Shown: positions 27,611-42,246 of the stretch, piece after piece | Numbering within the stretch: the stretch's first letter is position 1 | Layout of the letters: every line of letters starts with the position of its first letter | Origin: Myxococcales bacterium | Lineage (GTDB): Bacteria > Myxococcota_A > Polyangia > Haliangiales > Haliangiaceae | Reading direction: 5' to 3' | Assembly (NCBI GenBank): GCA_016720595.1 | Contig: JADKKI010000024.1 | Coordinates: forward strand, 124,001 to 188,000 | Length of the DNA: 64,000 nt | The notes under the pieces: generated by a model | Seen by the model: the letters and a program-made list of their open reading frames with translations, nothing else | Databases searched by the model: none | Told to the model about the DNA's origin: nothing | Translations under genes and position numbers: made by a program

Positions 27611-29785
27611 GTGCTCACTCCGATCATCGCCTTCGCCAAGGACTGGCACGAGGATCCAACCTCGAACCATCACGTCCTGCGCGAGCTCGCGAAGACCCGG
27701 CGCGTGCTGTGGCTCAACTCACTCGCCACGCGCACGCCGAAGCTGTCGTCGGGACGAGACCTCGGGAAGATCAAGCGCAAGCTGGGCGAGTTCGCGCAGG
27801 GGCCGCAGAACGTCGAGAACGACCTCTGGGTGATGTCGCCGCTCGTGCTCCCGCTGCCGCACTCGCGCGTCGCGCGCACGATCAACCGCCAGGTGCTGCG
27901 CGCCACCATCCGCGCACTCCGCCTCCAGCTCGGGATCAAGGACTTCCAGCTGTGGACGTTCCTCCCCAGCACCGCGGATTACGTCGGCACGCTCGGCGAG
28001 GCGCTGTCGATCTACTACTGCGTGGACGAGTGGTCGCTGTTCTCGTATCTCGACAAGGACCAGACCGTGGAGGCCGAGCACGCGCTGCTCGAGCGCGTGG
28101 ATGCGGTGTTCGCGATCAATCACGCCCTTGCCGATGCCAAGCGCCTCGTCAACCCCAACACCTTCGTGTCACCGCACGGTGTCGATCACGCGCTGTTCGC
28201 GCGCGCGCTCGACGACGCGACGGAGGTCCCTGCCGACATCGCGTCCCTGCCCCATCCGCGGATCGGGTTCTATGGAACGCTGCAGAGCTGGGTCGACTTC
28301 GAGCTGATCGCGGAGGTCGCGCGCCAACGCCCGGCGTGGTCGATCATCCTGATCGGCCAGCAGCTGGGAGATCTGTCGGCGCTCCGCGGCCTCGCCAACG
28401 TGCACCTGCTGGGGCAGCGGCGGCACGACGAGCTGCCCGCGTACTGCAAGGGCTTCGACGTCGGCGTGATCCCCTACCGCATCGACGAGCGGATGAAGTT
28501 CGTCAACCCGCTCAAGCTGCGCGAGTACCTGTCCGCAGGCCTCCCGGTGGTCTCGACCGCAGTCCCCGAAGTGAAGCGGTATCCGAGCATGTGTGAGATC
28601 GCGACCACGCCCAGCGAGTTCGTCGCGGCGATCGAGCGCGCGCTCGCGGACACCAGCTTGGCCGCGCGCAGCGCGCGCTCGGCCACGATGCAGCACGAGA
28701 CCTGGGCCGCGCGGGTGGCAGCCGTCACACGCACCATCGATCAGCTCGGGCAGCTCGGGGGCGCCCGCGTGGCGGAGGTCGAGCCCGTGGCGGAGGTCGC
28801 CAGCTCTCCATACGCGGACCACGTCCCGTTCCTCGTCACCGGCGCGTCGGGCTCGCTCGGCACGGCGATCGTCAAGCAGCTGCGTGCCCAAGGGCACCTG
28901 GTCCGTGTGTTCCAGCGCCGCGCGCCCGAGCAACCCGAAGACGGTCTCGAGTACGCGTTCGGCGACCTCGGTGACCCGGCCGCCGTCGACCGCGCCGTGA
29001 AGGGCGCGCAGATCGTGATCCACTGCGGCGCCGCCACGAAGGGTGACTGGCTCGAGCACAGGAACGGCACTGTGGTCGGCACGCAGAACGTGATCGACGC
29101 GTGCAAGCGGCACGGCGTGAAGCAGCTCGTGCACATCTCGTCGATGTCGGTCGTCGACTGGGCGGGGAGCTCGGGGAAGGCGCCGATCACCGAAGCGACC
29201 AACACCGAGCCGCGCGCAGCCTCGCGTGGCGCTTACACGCGCGCGAAGCTCGAGGCCGAGCAGGCGGTGCGTGTCGCGGCCAAGCAGGGCCTCCCGGTGG
29301 TGATCCTCCGCCCGGGTCAGATCTTCGGTGGCGGCATCCCGCTGATCAACGGCGCCGTCGCGCGCCCTGCCGGCGGACGCTGGCTCGTCCTCGGCGATGG
29401 CAAGCTGGAGCTGCCGCTGGTCTACATCGACGACGTGGTGGACGCGGTGATGGCAGCGATCGCGAGCGGCCTGCACCAGGGCGAGCTGTTCCACATCATC
29501 GATCCCGAGCACCTGACCCAGGACGACGTGCTCGAGCTCGGCGGCGGCCACAAGAAGATCCTCCGGATCCCGCGCTCGGTCATGTTCGCGATCGGCCGGC
29601 TCAGCGAGCTCCCGCTCGGTGCGATCGGCAGGCCGAGCCCGATCGGCGTCTATCGCTTGAAGTCTGCGCTCGCCCGCCTCCACTACGAGAGTGACCACGC
29701 TGCGCAGCAACTCGGATGGAAACCGCGAGTCGGGGTCCGCGAGGGCATCCGTCGGGTCTCCACCGCCGCACGCGACGTGGGCTGA
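27611..29785 (+). CDS. Fusion of GT-B glycosyltransferase and NAD-dependent SDR epimerase/dehydratase
   Basis: 724 residues from a GTG at 27611, which leaves 58 bp to the divergent gene; an upstream in-frame ATG at 27515 lies inside that neighbour. Residues 1-380 look like a TuaH-type glycosyltransferase (YYCVDEWSLF, VSPHGVDHALF, GFYGTLQSWVDFELIAEVA, KLREYLSAGLPVVSTAVPEV). Residues about 400-724 are an extended SDR with the NAD-binding VTGASGSLGTA, the catalytic YTRAK (Tyr-x3-Lys) and a Ser in HISSMSVVDW. Such domains epimerise or reduce nucleotide sugars. The fusion would make and transfer a sugar in one polypeptide, presumably for cell-surface glycans. Confidence 0.9.
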   Translation: MLTPIIAFAKDWHEDPTSNHHVLRELAKTRRVLWLNSLATRTPKLSSGRDLGKIKRKLGEFAQGPQNVENDLWVMSPLVLPLPHSRVARTINRQVLRATIRALRLQLGIKDFQLWTFLPSTADYVGTLGEALSIYYCVDEWSLFSYLDKDQTVEAEHALLERVDAVFAINHALADAKRLVNPNTFVSPHGVDHALFARALDDATEVPADIASLPHPRIGFYGTLQSWVDFELIAEVARQRPAWSIILIGQQLGDLSALRGLANVHLLGQRRHDELPAYCKGFDVGVIPYRIDERMKFVNPLKLREYLSAGLPVVSTAVPEVKRYPSMCEIATTPSEFVAAIERALADTSLAARSARSATMQHETWAARVAAVTRTIDQLGQLGGARVAEVEPVAEVASSPYADHVPFLVTGASGSLGTAIVKQLRAQGHLVRVFQRRAPEQPEDGLEYAFGDLGDPAAVDRAVKGAQIVIHCGAATKGDWLEHRNGTVVGTQNVIDACKRHGVKQLVHISSMSVVDWAGSSGKAPITEATNTEPRAASRGAYTRAKLEAEQAVRVAAKQGLPVVILRPGQIFGGGIPLINGAVARPAGGRWLVLGDGKLELPLVYIDDVVDAVMAAIASGLHQGELFHIIDPEHLTQDDVLELGGGHKKILRIPRSVMFAIGRLSELPLGAIGRPSPIGVYRLKSALARLHYESDHAAQQLGWKPRVGVREGIRRVSTAARDVG

Positions 29786-29802
29786 TGTACTAAGCTCGGC
29801 GA

Positions 29803-30828
29803 ATGCGTCTCGCCGCCTGCCTCGTAGCACTCCTCGCCTCCGCCTCCGCCGCCCACGCGGACACGTCCGTGAACGTAAATCTGTCTCCGGAGGGGCAGAT
29901 GCTCGCCATGGCGATGGGCGTCACGCCGGCCGAGCTCGCGGCGCAGATCAAGACGAGGATCGACGACGCGTATCACACCGGCGAGATCAACAACTTCCTC
30001 AAGGAGTTCACCAACGCCACCTCGTTCTCGGCGCGCGGCCTCGGTGTGGACTACGCCTCGGCCCCCAAGAGCCTGCTGATCGGCCTCGCCGCGAACCTCG
30101 CACTCGCCGGCAACCCCGACATCCACGACACCAGTCACCCCACCGGCGGCCTCGCCGTCAACTTCGGGCTGATGGTCGGCATGAACCTCTCCGAGTGGGA
30201 TCACCCGCGCTGGACGGTGTTCGCCAACGGCTTCTATCAGAAGGCGAGCGTCGGTGATCTCGAGGGCAGCATCACCAGCGCGGGCGCGCACCTCCAGTAC
30301 AACCTGATCCAGCCGGCGGCCACCGGCGGCGCCGCGACCCTCGTCCGCTGGATCGGGCTGTCGTTGACCAGCGGCATCGAGTACACGCGCTGGGATCTCG
30401 GCACGGGTGGCACCACGCTGTCGACGAAGTTCGATGTCAGCGGCGGCGGCATGACCCAGCCGATCACGCTCGATTCGACGGGCCGGTTCGACCTGACCTC
30501 GAACGCGGTCACGGTGCCCGTCGAGGCCACCACCGGGATCCGGCTCGCGCTGCTCGCCACGCTCTACGGCGGGATCGGCATCGACTTCACTCCCGCCGGC
30601 AACAGCACTGTGAACGCCGGCCTCGACGGAAATCTCCACACCGCCGACAACCGCGACCTCGGCACCGTCTCGATCACGGGCACCGGAGACAACAAGGGCA
30701 GCCCGGGCCAGGTGCGTGTGCTCGCGGGCGGTCAGGTCAACTTGTGGAAGCTGAAGATCTTCGCGCAGGCGAACGTGTCGCAGGCGCCGGCGGTGAGCGT
30801 CGCCGTCGGCCTCAAGTTCGTGAACTGA
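29803..30828 (+). CDS. Outer-membrane beta-barrel-like protein
   Basis: 341 residues with a cleavable signal peptide (MRLAACLVALLASASAAHA). After a helical N-terminal stretch (TPAELAAQIKTRIDDAYHTG) the chain has alternating polar and hydrophobic strands rich in Gly, Tyr and Trp (GGLAVNFGLMVGMNLSEWDH, WTVFANGFYQKASVGDLEGS), and it ends AVSVAVGLKFVN, close to the terminal strand signature of outer-membrane barrels. Start chosen at ATG 29803, 18 bp after the fusion gene, so it is probably co-transcribed. Ligand unknown. Its 3' end overlaps the convergent FAD gene by 17 bp. Confidence 0.8.
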   Translation: MRLAACLVALLASASAAHADTSVNVNLSPEGQMLAMAMGVTPAELAAQIKTRIDDAYHTGEINNFLKEFTNATSFSARGLGVDYASAPKSLLIGLAANLALAGNPDIHDTSHPTGGLAVNFGLMVGMNLSEWDHPRWTVFANGFYQKASVGDLEGSITSAGAHLQYNLIQPAATGGAATLVRWIGLSLTSGIEYTRWDLGTGGTTLSTKFDVSGGGMTQPITLDSTGRFDLTSNAVTVPVEATTGIRLALLATLYGGIGIDFTPAGNSTVNAGLDGNLHTADNRDLGTVSITGTGDNKGSPGQVRVLAGGQVNLWKLKIFAQANVSQAPAVSVAVGLKFVN

Positions 30829-32374
30829 TCACGCGCGCGATCCGGATCCCGTCGAGTGCGGCCGAGACGATACCGCCGGCATAGCCTGCGCCCTCGCCGC
30901 ACGGGTAGAGCTCCGCGAGATCGGGCGACATCAGCGTGGTCGCATCACGTGGCACGCGGACCGGCGAGGACGTACGCGATTCGACGCCGACCAGGACGGC
31001 CTCGTCGGTGAGGTACCCGCGCATCTGCTTGTCGAACGCTCCGAGCGCCTCCCGCAGCCGCGCGGCGAGCGGGATCCCCGTGGCGTCCAGCACCTCGCCG
31101 ATGTCGGTCGCCGCGAGGCCGGGCTGGTAGCTCGTCGCCGGCACCGTCGACGAGGCCTTGCCGCGGACGAAGTCGGTGGCTCGCGTCGCGGGGGCGCGCA
31201 GCCCGCCGCCGCCGGCCTGCATCGCGGCGCGCTCGAGGCGGCGCTGCAGCTCCACACCACCGAGCGGGCGCGTGAGCCCGAGGCGATCGAGATCCGCGAG
31301 CTCGATCGCCACCACGAGGCCCGAGTTGGCGTACGGCGAGTCTCGCCGCGACAGGCTCATGCCGTTGACCACGAGGCCATCGGCCTCCGTCGAGGCGGGC
31401 ACGATCCAGCCACCGGGGCACATGCAGAACGAGAACGCGCCGCGCCCATCGGACGGCGTGAACGCGAGGCGGTACGGCGCCGCCGGGAGCTTCGGATGCC
31501 CGGCCGCGCGGCCATACTGGATCCGATCGATCAGCGGCTGCGGATGCTCGATCCGCACCCCCATCGCGAATGGCTTCGCCTCGAGCTGCACCCCGGCGCG
31601 GATCAGGAGGTCGTGAACGTCCCGCGCCGAGTGGCCCGTGGCCGCGACCACCGCGCGCCCGAGCAGCTCGTCGCCGTCCGCGAGGCGCACGCCGATCGCT
31701 CGCCCCCCGCGCACGATCAGATCGGTGACCCGCGCGCCGAACCGCACCGTGCTTCCCACGCTCTCGAGCCGCTCGCGCAGCGCGGTGATGACCTTGGGGA
31801 GCTTGTTGGAGCCAATGTGCGGGCGCGCATCGAGGAGGATGTCGGGCGGCGCGCCATGCAGCGCGAGGATCTCGATCACGTCCCGCACATCGCCGCGCTT
31901 GTGCGAGCGCGTGTACAGCTTGCCGTCGGAGTACGTGCCAGCGCCGCCCTCGCCGTAGCAGTAGTTCGAGTCCGGATCCACCACGCCGTGTTGCGTCAGC
32001 CCCTTGAGATCTCGACGCCGCGCCTGCACCGGCTTGCCGCGATCGACGATCACCGAGCGCACGCCTGCGCGCGCCAGCTCGTACGCACAGAACAGCCCGG
32101 CCGGACCACCGCCGATGATGATCACGGGATCGCCGCTGACCTCGCGCACGGGCGCTCCACCCACCGGCTCGTCGGGGCCCTTGACCCCGAGGATCATGTG
32201 GAACCGGATCCGGCCGCGACGCGCATCGATCGAGCGCTTGCGCAGCTCGAGCGGAGGGAGTGCCGAGACCGACATCTCCAGCTGCTGCGCGAGCTTGCGC
32301 CGCAACGTCTCGGGGTCATCGGGCTCGTCGAGGCCGAGCTCGACGGTGTAGTCCTGATCGGCGGCGAGCTGCAT
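30812..32374 (-). CDS. FAD-dependent oxidoreductase, COG2509-like
   Basis: 520 residues from the ATG at 32374; an upstream extension to 32947 runs through the G-rich block and is rejected. After a 90-residue N-terminal domain (LEMSVSALPPLELRKRSIDA) the FAD site is IIIGGGPAGLFCAYELARAG. Conserved later blocks are DSNYCYGEGGAGTYSDGKLY, AATGHSARDV and SFCMCPGGWIVPAS, all typical of uncharacterised FAD-dependent dehydrogenases of COG2509. The C-terminus has LYPCGEGAGYAGGIVSAALDG, the second dinucleotide-interacting segment. Soluble, substrate unknown. Confidence 0.92.
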   Translation of the reverse strand: MQLAADQDYTVELGLDEPDDPETLRRKLAQQLEMSVSALPPLELRKRSIDARRGRIRFHMILGVKGPDEPVGGAPVREVSGDPVIIIGGGPAGLFCAYELARAGVRSVIVDRGKPVQARRRDLKGLTQHGVVDPDSNYCYGEGGAGTYSDGKLYTRSHKRGDVRDVIEILALHGAPPDILLDARPHIGSNKLPKVITALRERLESVGSTVRFGARVTDLIVRGGRAIGVRLADGDELLGRAVVAATGHSARDVHDLLIRAGVQLEAKPFAMGVRIEHPQPLIDRIQYGRAAGHPKLPAAPYRLAFTPSDGRGAFSFCMCPGGWIVPASTEADGLVVNGMSLSRRDSPYANSGLVVAIELADLDRLGLTRPLGGVELQRRLERAAMQAGGGGLRAPATRATDFVRGKASSTVPATSYQPGLAATDIGEVLDATGIPLAARLREALGAFDKQMRGYLTDEAVLVGVESRTSSPVRVPRDATTLMSPDLAELYPCGEGAGYAGGIVSAALDGIRIARVISSRT

Positions 32375-32423
32375 CGAGCGGGCTGATGTTACGCCGCGAC
32401 GTGTACTGGCGTCCGGACCTTCG

Positions 32424-33163
<740 letters not shown>

Positions 33164-34527
33164 TCGACCGTCAGTTCATATCGTCGCGGCGACGCTCGGC
33201 CTCGTACGCGGGCGTGCCCTGGAACTCCGCGAGCCAGGCCTTGGCCGTCTTCTCCTGCCAGCCCCACTTCTCGCCGAGCACGTGGAACATGCCGCCGATC
33301 AGCCGCTCGTCCTTCGGTGGATCCTGCAACAGCTCCCACTTCACGTGGTGGTTTCCGTGGCGGAGCATCCGGTCGAACAGACCGATGGTCTCGAGATCGA
33401 GCGCGAATGCGCGGAGCGCTGCGACCGCCGCGGACAGCACGGCGGTATCCGGATCGAGCAGGTTCGCACCGCCGGGCCGTGCACGCGCGATGGCCGCATC
33501 GGCGGCCGCGATCACGGCTGGGCGCGCCGAGGCAAGCTTGCGCCGGCCGACCTCCCCGATCAGCGCCGCGGTACCGACCACGTGTGGATCGGCGACGAGC
33601 TTCGCGAGGGCTCCGTCGGCCACGCCCTTCGCCGCCTGCCGATCGAACACCGGGGCCGGCGCCACGTCGTGGCCGAGCCGCACCAGCAGCGCGTGTGACC
33701 GCGAGCGGACATCGGGCTCGGGGAACCTCGTCAGCCACACGAGATCAGCGGGATCCACGACCTCGGCCAGCGCCTCGCCGATGCGGAGCGCCGTGCGGAT
33801 GTTGCGGACGGTGTACTCGTGCGCGTAGTCGATCTTCGTCAGCGCCTCGTGAACCAGCGGCCGGAGCTCTGCCAGCGCACCGGCATCCGGCGTCCCCCCT
33901 CGCGCCAGCACGAGCGAGGCCTTGCGAGCGAGGGTCGGTGTGGCGTCACTGCGCTTGGTCGAGACCTGCTCGAGACGCTGGCGGGCCAGCTCGCGACGCG
34001 CGGGCGTCAGCACACTCGCGAGGCGCACGTAGGCGAAGTGCAGCTCGGCATTCGCCTCGCCATCGTTGCGCTCCGCGATCGGAGCGAGCAACGCGGCGAG
34101 CACCGCATCATCGACATCGCGGGGCTCGGGCGCTGCGGCGAGGCATGCCGCGAGGGCCTCGGCGGCGGCCGGGCGCGGCTCGTCGTTGTAGTCGCCTTCC
34201 GCGCGGACGAGCCTGGTGAGCGCCGGGATCGCCGCGGGATCACCGATCGCCCCGAGTGCGTTCGCGACCTTGACCAGGAAGTCCTCCTTGCCGATCGAGT
34301 CCAGCGAGCTGGTGATCGACGTGCCTTCGAGGATCCGGATCATCTGGGGGACGCTGGCGCGATCGCGGAGCGCACCGAGGATGTCGACCACCGCTCCACG
34401 GCGATGCTCGTACTTCTCCGGGACGTCGAGCACGGGACGGAGCTTGTCGGCAGCGCGGGGATCGAGCGCCCCGGCAGCAGCGCGCGCCACCAGGACCTCG
34501 CCTGCGAACCGCGTGAGGTGACGCGCG

Positions 34528-34675
34528 TCGTCGGCGGCGTCGGCGTCGGCATCGGCATCGGCGTCGGCATCGGCATCGGCATCGGCGTCGGCGTCGTCAT
34601 CGTCATCGTCGTCGGCATCGGTCATCAGCGGCATCGGCATCGGCGTCGGCGTCGTCATCGGCAGCGGCCGCGGCG
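34528..34675 (-). repeat. Asp/Ala-coding trinucleotide microsatellite
   Basis: A run of GAC, GAT and GCC codons on the minus strand encodes alternating Ala-Asp and short Asp stretches followed by Met-Pro-Thr repeats. On the plus strand it reads as repeated GGCATC and GGCGTC hexamers. It lies in frame in the HEAT-repeat gene and could vary in length. Confidence 0.85.
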
Positions 34676-34796
34676 CGAGCGGCGAGCGCCCGGTGAACAC
34701 GGTGGTCTCGGCGGGGCGCCGCCGGCGTGGCGCAGGTGCCCCTCCGCCAGCCTCGGCCTCGAACACCGCGTCGACGACTGCCTCGACCTCTGACGC

Positions 34797-34836
34797 GTCG
34801 TCGTCATCGTCGTCATCGTCGTCGTCGTCGTCGTCA
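34797..34836 (-). repeat. Poly-Asp trinucleotide microsatellite
   Basis: About 13 consecutive Asp codons (GAC with some GAT) in the HEAT-repeat gene, following TAS and preceding ASEVEAVVDAV. Pure triplet repeats of this length are prone to change in unit number, which would alter linker length but not frame. Confidence 0.85.
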
Positions 34837-35408
34837 GACGCCGTGACCAGCTCGATCGCCAGCTCTCGCAGCATCTGAGCCAGCTCCTCGTTCGACCACG
34901 CCGTCTGCGTCCGGATCCACGCATCGACGGCCTGCTCTCCACCCTTGGCGTGGACCGCCAGCAGCGGATTCCCGCCGAGCACGAACGGCTCCGAGCTATC
35001 GCCCATCAGGCCCCCATACTTCTGGGCCATCGTCGCGCCGCTGAACCGTGCGTGAAGCACCGGGGTGATCTCGTGGATCTTCATGAGGATCCACAGCAGG
35101 TGGTGGACCTGCTCGGCGGCCGAGCACGGCACCGCGAACCGATCCACCCAGAGGTGCGCCGCGTGGTGACGTGCATCGATGGTGACGGCTGCGTTGCGAT
35201 AGCGGCCGCCGTACGGCGCGAGCCACAGCGCGTGGAACCCGAGCAGGACCGTGCTCTCTCCGGGGAGCCAGGCACCGGCGAGCTTGAACGCGATCCCGAA
35301 GTCCTCCCAATCGAGCTCGTCGAGGATCGCGGGATAGCCATCGACCGGGAACGGGACCTCCAGGACCTGCGGTGGCGGACCATGCGACCAGGTCGCCTGC
35401 TCGTCGCC

Positions 35409-35470
<62 letters not shown>

Positions 35471-35906
35471 GCCGCGCGGTCCTCGACGATGATCTTCCGG
35501 CTGCCGGTGACCTCGCTGTCATCCCACTCGGCCTCCGCCGCGCTCGCGACGTCGTCCTCGTCGTCCTCGTCGCCCTCGGCGTCCTCGTCGTCACCCGTAC
35601 TCGGCAGCGAGGTCCCGGTCTGGAAGAACCAGGCAGCCTCGATCGCAGAGACCCGCGCGAGCAGTGCGCGCTGCTCCTCCACGCCGTCCTCGTCGATCGC
35701 GGGCTGCCACGGCATCCCGACCACCCGCATCGACTCCTCGAGATCCTCGGGCAGCTCTGCGATGAACGCCTCCGCATCCGGAATGATCGTGGCGACCTGC
35801 CGGATCACATCGGCCAGCTCGTCGCGATCCGCAGCGCGGCGAAGCCGGAGTACGAGGAACGCGAACGCCGTCTCCCCCTGGAGCGCGTCGAGGCCATGGA
35901 TCCGCA

Positions 35907-40415
<4,509 letters not shown>

Positions 40416-40474
40416 CCAGTGGATTCTGACCCACGGTCGTTCCGATCCGCCTCCGGAGTGGCCCGGGAAATCAG

Positions 40475-42154
40475 CTACGGATCATTGGCGTCCCAGTAGT
40501 CGACCTCGGCCTGGACGACCGCGGAAAGATCCTCTCCACCGCCGCCCTTCACCGCCCACAGGTAGTCCGTGAAGAAGTTGTTCCGGACCCGGGTATCACC
40601 GTGGTGCGGGAAGTTCACGAGGATCGACTCCGCCGACAGCTCCGTCCCGCCGTGCTGGTGGCAGCCGATGCAGTTGGTGCCCGCGTTCCCGCCGCCTTGC
40701 TCGATGTACGGGTTCGAGCACCAGCTCGGGGTCCCCGCGCCACCGCTGACCGCGGCCAGCGAATCTCCGAGCGAGCCGGGCTGCCCACCGCGCGGATCCG
40801 GATCTCCCTCGAGGTACTGCGTGGCCACGCACATCTTGTAGTTCTTCCACGGGCCCGGCAGCGCCGCGATCGAGGCCGGGCGATCCGCGCCGAAGTCCGT
40901 GTTCGGGGTCGGTGACCACCACAGGGTGATCCACATCCAGTGATCGAGCTCCTTCGACATCACGTGCATCGCGGGCATGCGGAACTTCGCCCCCGTCGAG
41001 AGCAGCGCCGTGTAGATCTCGTCGGAGCCGGGCCCGGCGACGCCGTCGGACTGCCACTCCGAGGTGCTGGCGAACCGCGAGGTCATGCGCGCCGCCGAGG
41101 TGTCGAAGATCGGGATCAGATCGCCGCCGAGCTGACGCCGCCAGTCCGCCTTCACGAGCACCGCATCGCGGGGCATCTCGCCGTCGAGGCAGGTGGGATC
41201 CTTGACGTCGGCGGTCACGTACGTGACGTGGACCTCCAGGCTCGAGGCCTTGGCGCCGAACACGGCGACGTACACCGGCCCGCTGCCCGCCACGGTGCAG
41301 TGCTCGGTGCTGTCACCGCCGGCCGACTTGCAGTCATAGCTCGAAGGATCCGGCGCCTCGCCACGGCGCACGTAGAGATCCGCATCGCCATCGCCGGTGG
41401 ATGTGATCTCCACGCTGGCATCGCCGGCCTGGAACGGGCCGAGCTCGCGCCACTCGCAGCTCTCGAGCGTCATCACGTCGGTCTGCACGACCTCTTGCCC
41501 GGGGCGCATCGCGTCGCCATCGAACGGATCGGGCACCGGGTTCAAGCGGCACTGGTGCTGCTTCTCGTAGCTCTTGATCAGGTGCCCGAGCGCACCGGGG
41601 CTGTAGCCCACGCGCGAGGCATTGCCGACGCCGCTGGCCTCCTCGACCGTATCGATCGTGGCGAGGTAGTCGAGATATCGCTGCTCCGGCCACTCGGGGA
41701 CGGAATCGAGCGCGACCGCATTCCACGCGAAGCCGGCCAGCGGATCGATCGGCGCGCGCGCCCGGCGCTGCGCGGGCGTGAGATCGCGATACAGCTTCTT
41801 GAACACGCGCTCGAAGTCATCGTGCGCATACCAGGTGTGCCACGCGGGAATGGTCGGCTGCGTCCCGCCGAAGTTCGGCGCGAGCCGGGTGTCCCCGAGC
41901 GGGACCGGCGTCAGCACGCGCTCCACCACCTGCCACGCCGCCGCGCGCCGCGCCGCGATCGACGTGCGCAGCTCCTCGTCGCGCGCCGCGAGGGAGAGAT
42001 CCGCGGCGTACGGCGCGGCCACACCGATCACCCTGCGGTCCTCGATCTTCACCGCGCTCTGCGTGGAGCCGGTCAGATCGCACGCGGACGTCTTGTCATC
42101 GTCTCCGCACGCCGCAGCGAGGGTCGCGAGGACAGCCAGGGACGCGTACCGCAC
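40475..42154 (-). CDS. c-type haem lipoprotein with PPC domain
   Basis: 559 residues from the GTG at 42154, which opens a lipoprotein signal peptide (VRYASLAVLATLAAAC); the in-frame ATG 13 codons upstream would add charged residues before it. A bacterial pre-peptidase C-terminal (PPC) beta-sandwich is seen in the middle (VEITSTGDGDADLYVRRGEA, then VAGSGPVYVAVFGAKASSLE). One haem motif, CIGCH, lies near the C-terminus in AGTNCIGCHQHGG. The ending NPYIEQGG... plus HGGTELSAESILVNFPHHGD resembles uncharacterised myxobacterial cytochrome-like proteins. It likely belongs functionally with the two trihaem paralogues upstream, though a hairpin at 42184-42218 separates them. Confidence 0.85.
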   Translation of the reverse strand: MRYASLAVLATLAAACGDDDKTSACDLTGSTQSAVKIEDRRVIGVAAPYAADLSLAARDEELRTSIAARRAAAWQVVERVLTPVPLGDTRLAPNFGGTQPTIPAWHTWYAHDDFERVFKKLYRDLTPAQRRARAPIDPLAGFAWNAVALDSVPEWPEQRYLDYLATIDTVEEASGVGNASRVGYSPGALGHLIKSYEKQHQCRLNPVPDPFDGDAMRPGQEVVQTDVMTLESCEWRELGPFQAGDASVEITSTGDGDADLYVRRGEAPDPSSYDCKSAGGDSTEHCTVAGSGPVYVAVFGAKASSLEVHVTYVTADVKDPTCLDGEMPRDAVLVKADWRRQLGGDLIPIFDTSAARMTSRFASTSEWQSDGVAGPGSDEIYTALLSTGAKFRMPAMHVMSKELDHWMWITLWWSPTPNTDFGADRPASIAALPGPWKNYKMCVATQYLEGDPDPRGGQPGSLGDSLAAVSGGAGTPSWCSNPYIEQGGGNAGTNCIGCHQHGGTELSAESILVNFPHHGDTRVRNNFFTDYLWAVKGGGGEDLSAVVQAEVDYWDANDP

Positions 42155-42183
42155 GACGAGGATGATACCGCCAGAACGACGAA

Positions 42184-42218
42184 AGCCGCGCAAGGATCTC
42201 GAGGATCCGTGCGCGGCT
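42184..42218 (-). terminator. Hairpin terminator downstream of the first trihaem gene
   Basis: AGCCGCGC (42184-42191) pairs with GCGCGGCT (42211-42218), and inside it GGATC pairs with GATCC. Read on the minus strand the hairpin is followed by TTTC. It lies 29 bp beyond the stop of the gene ending at 42247 and just before the start of the PPC lipoprotein gene, so it probably ends transcription of the former, with a short U tract. Confidence 0.6.
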
Positions 42219-42246
42219 CACACCCGGCGGGGCCGGATGAACGTTT

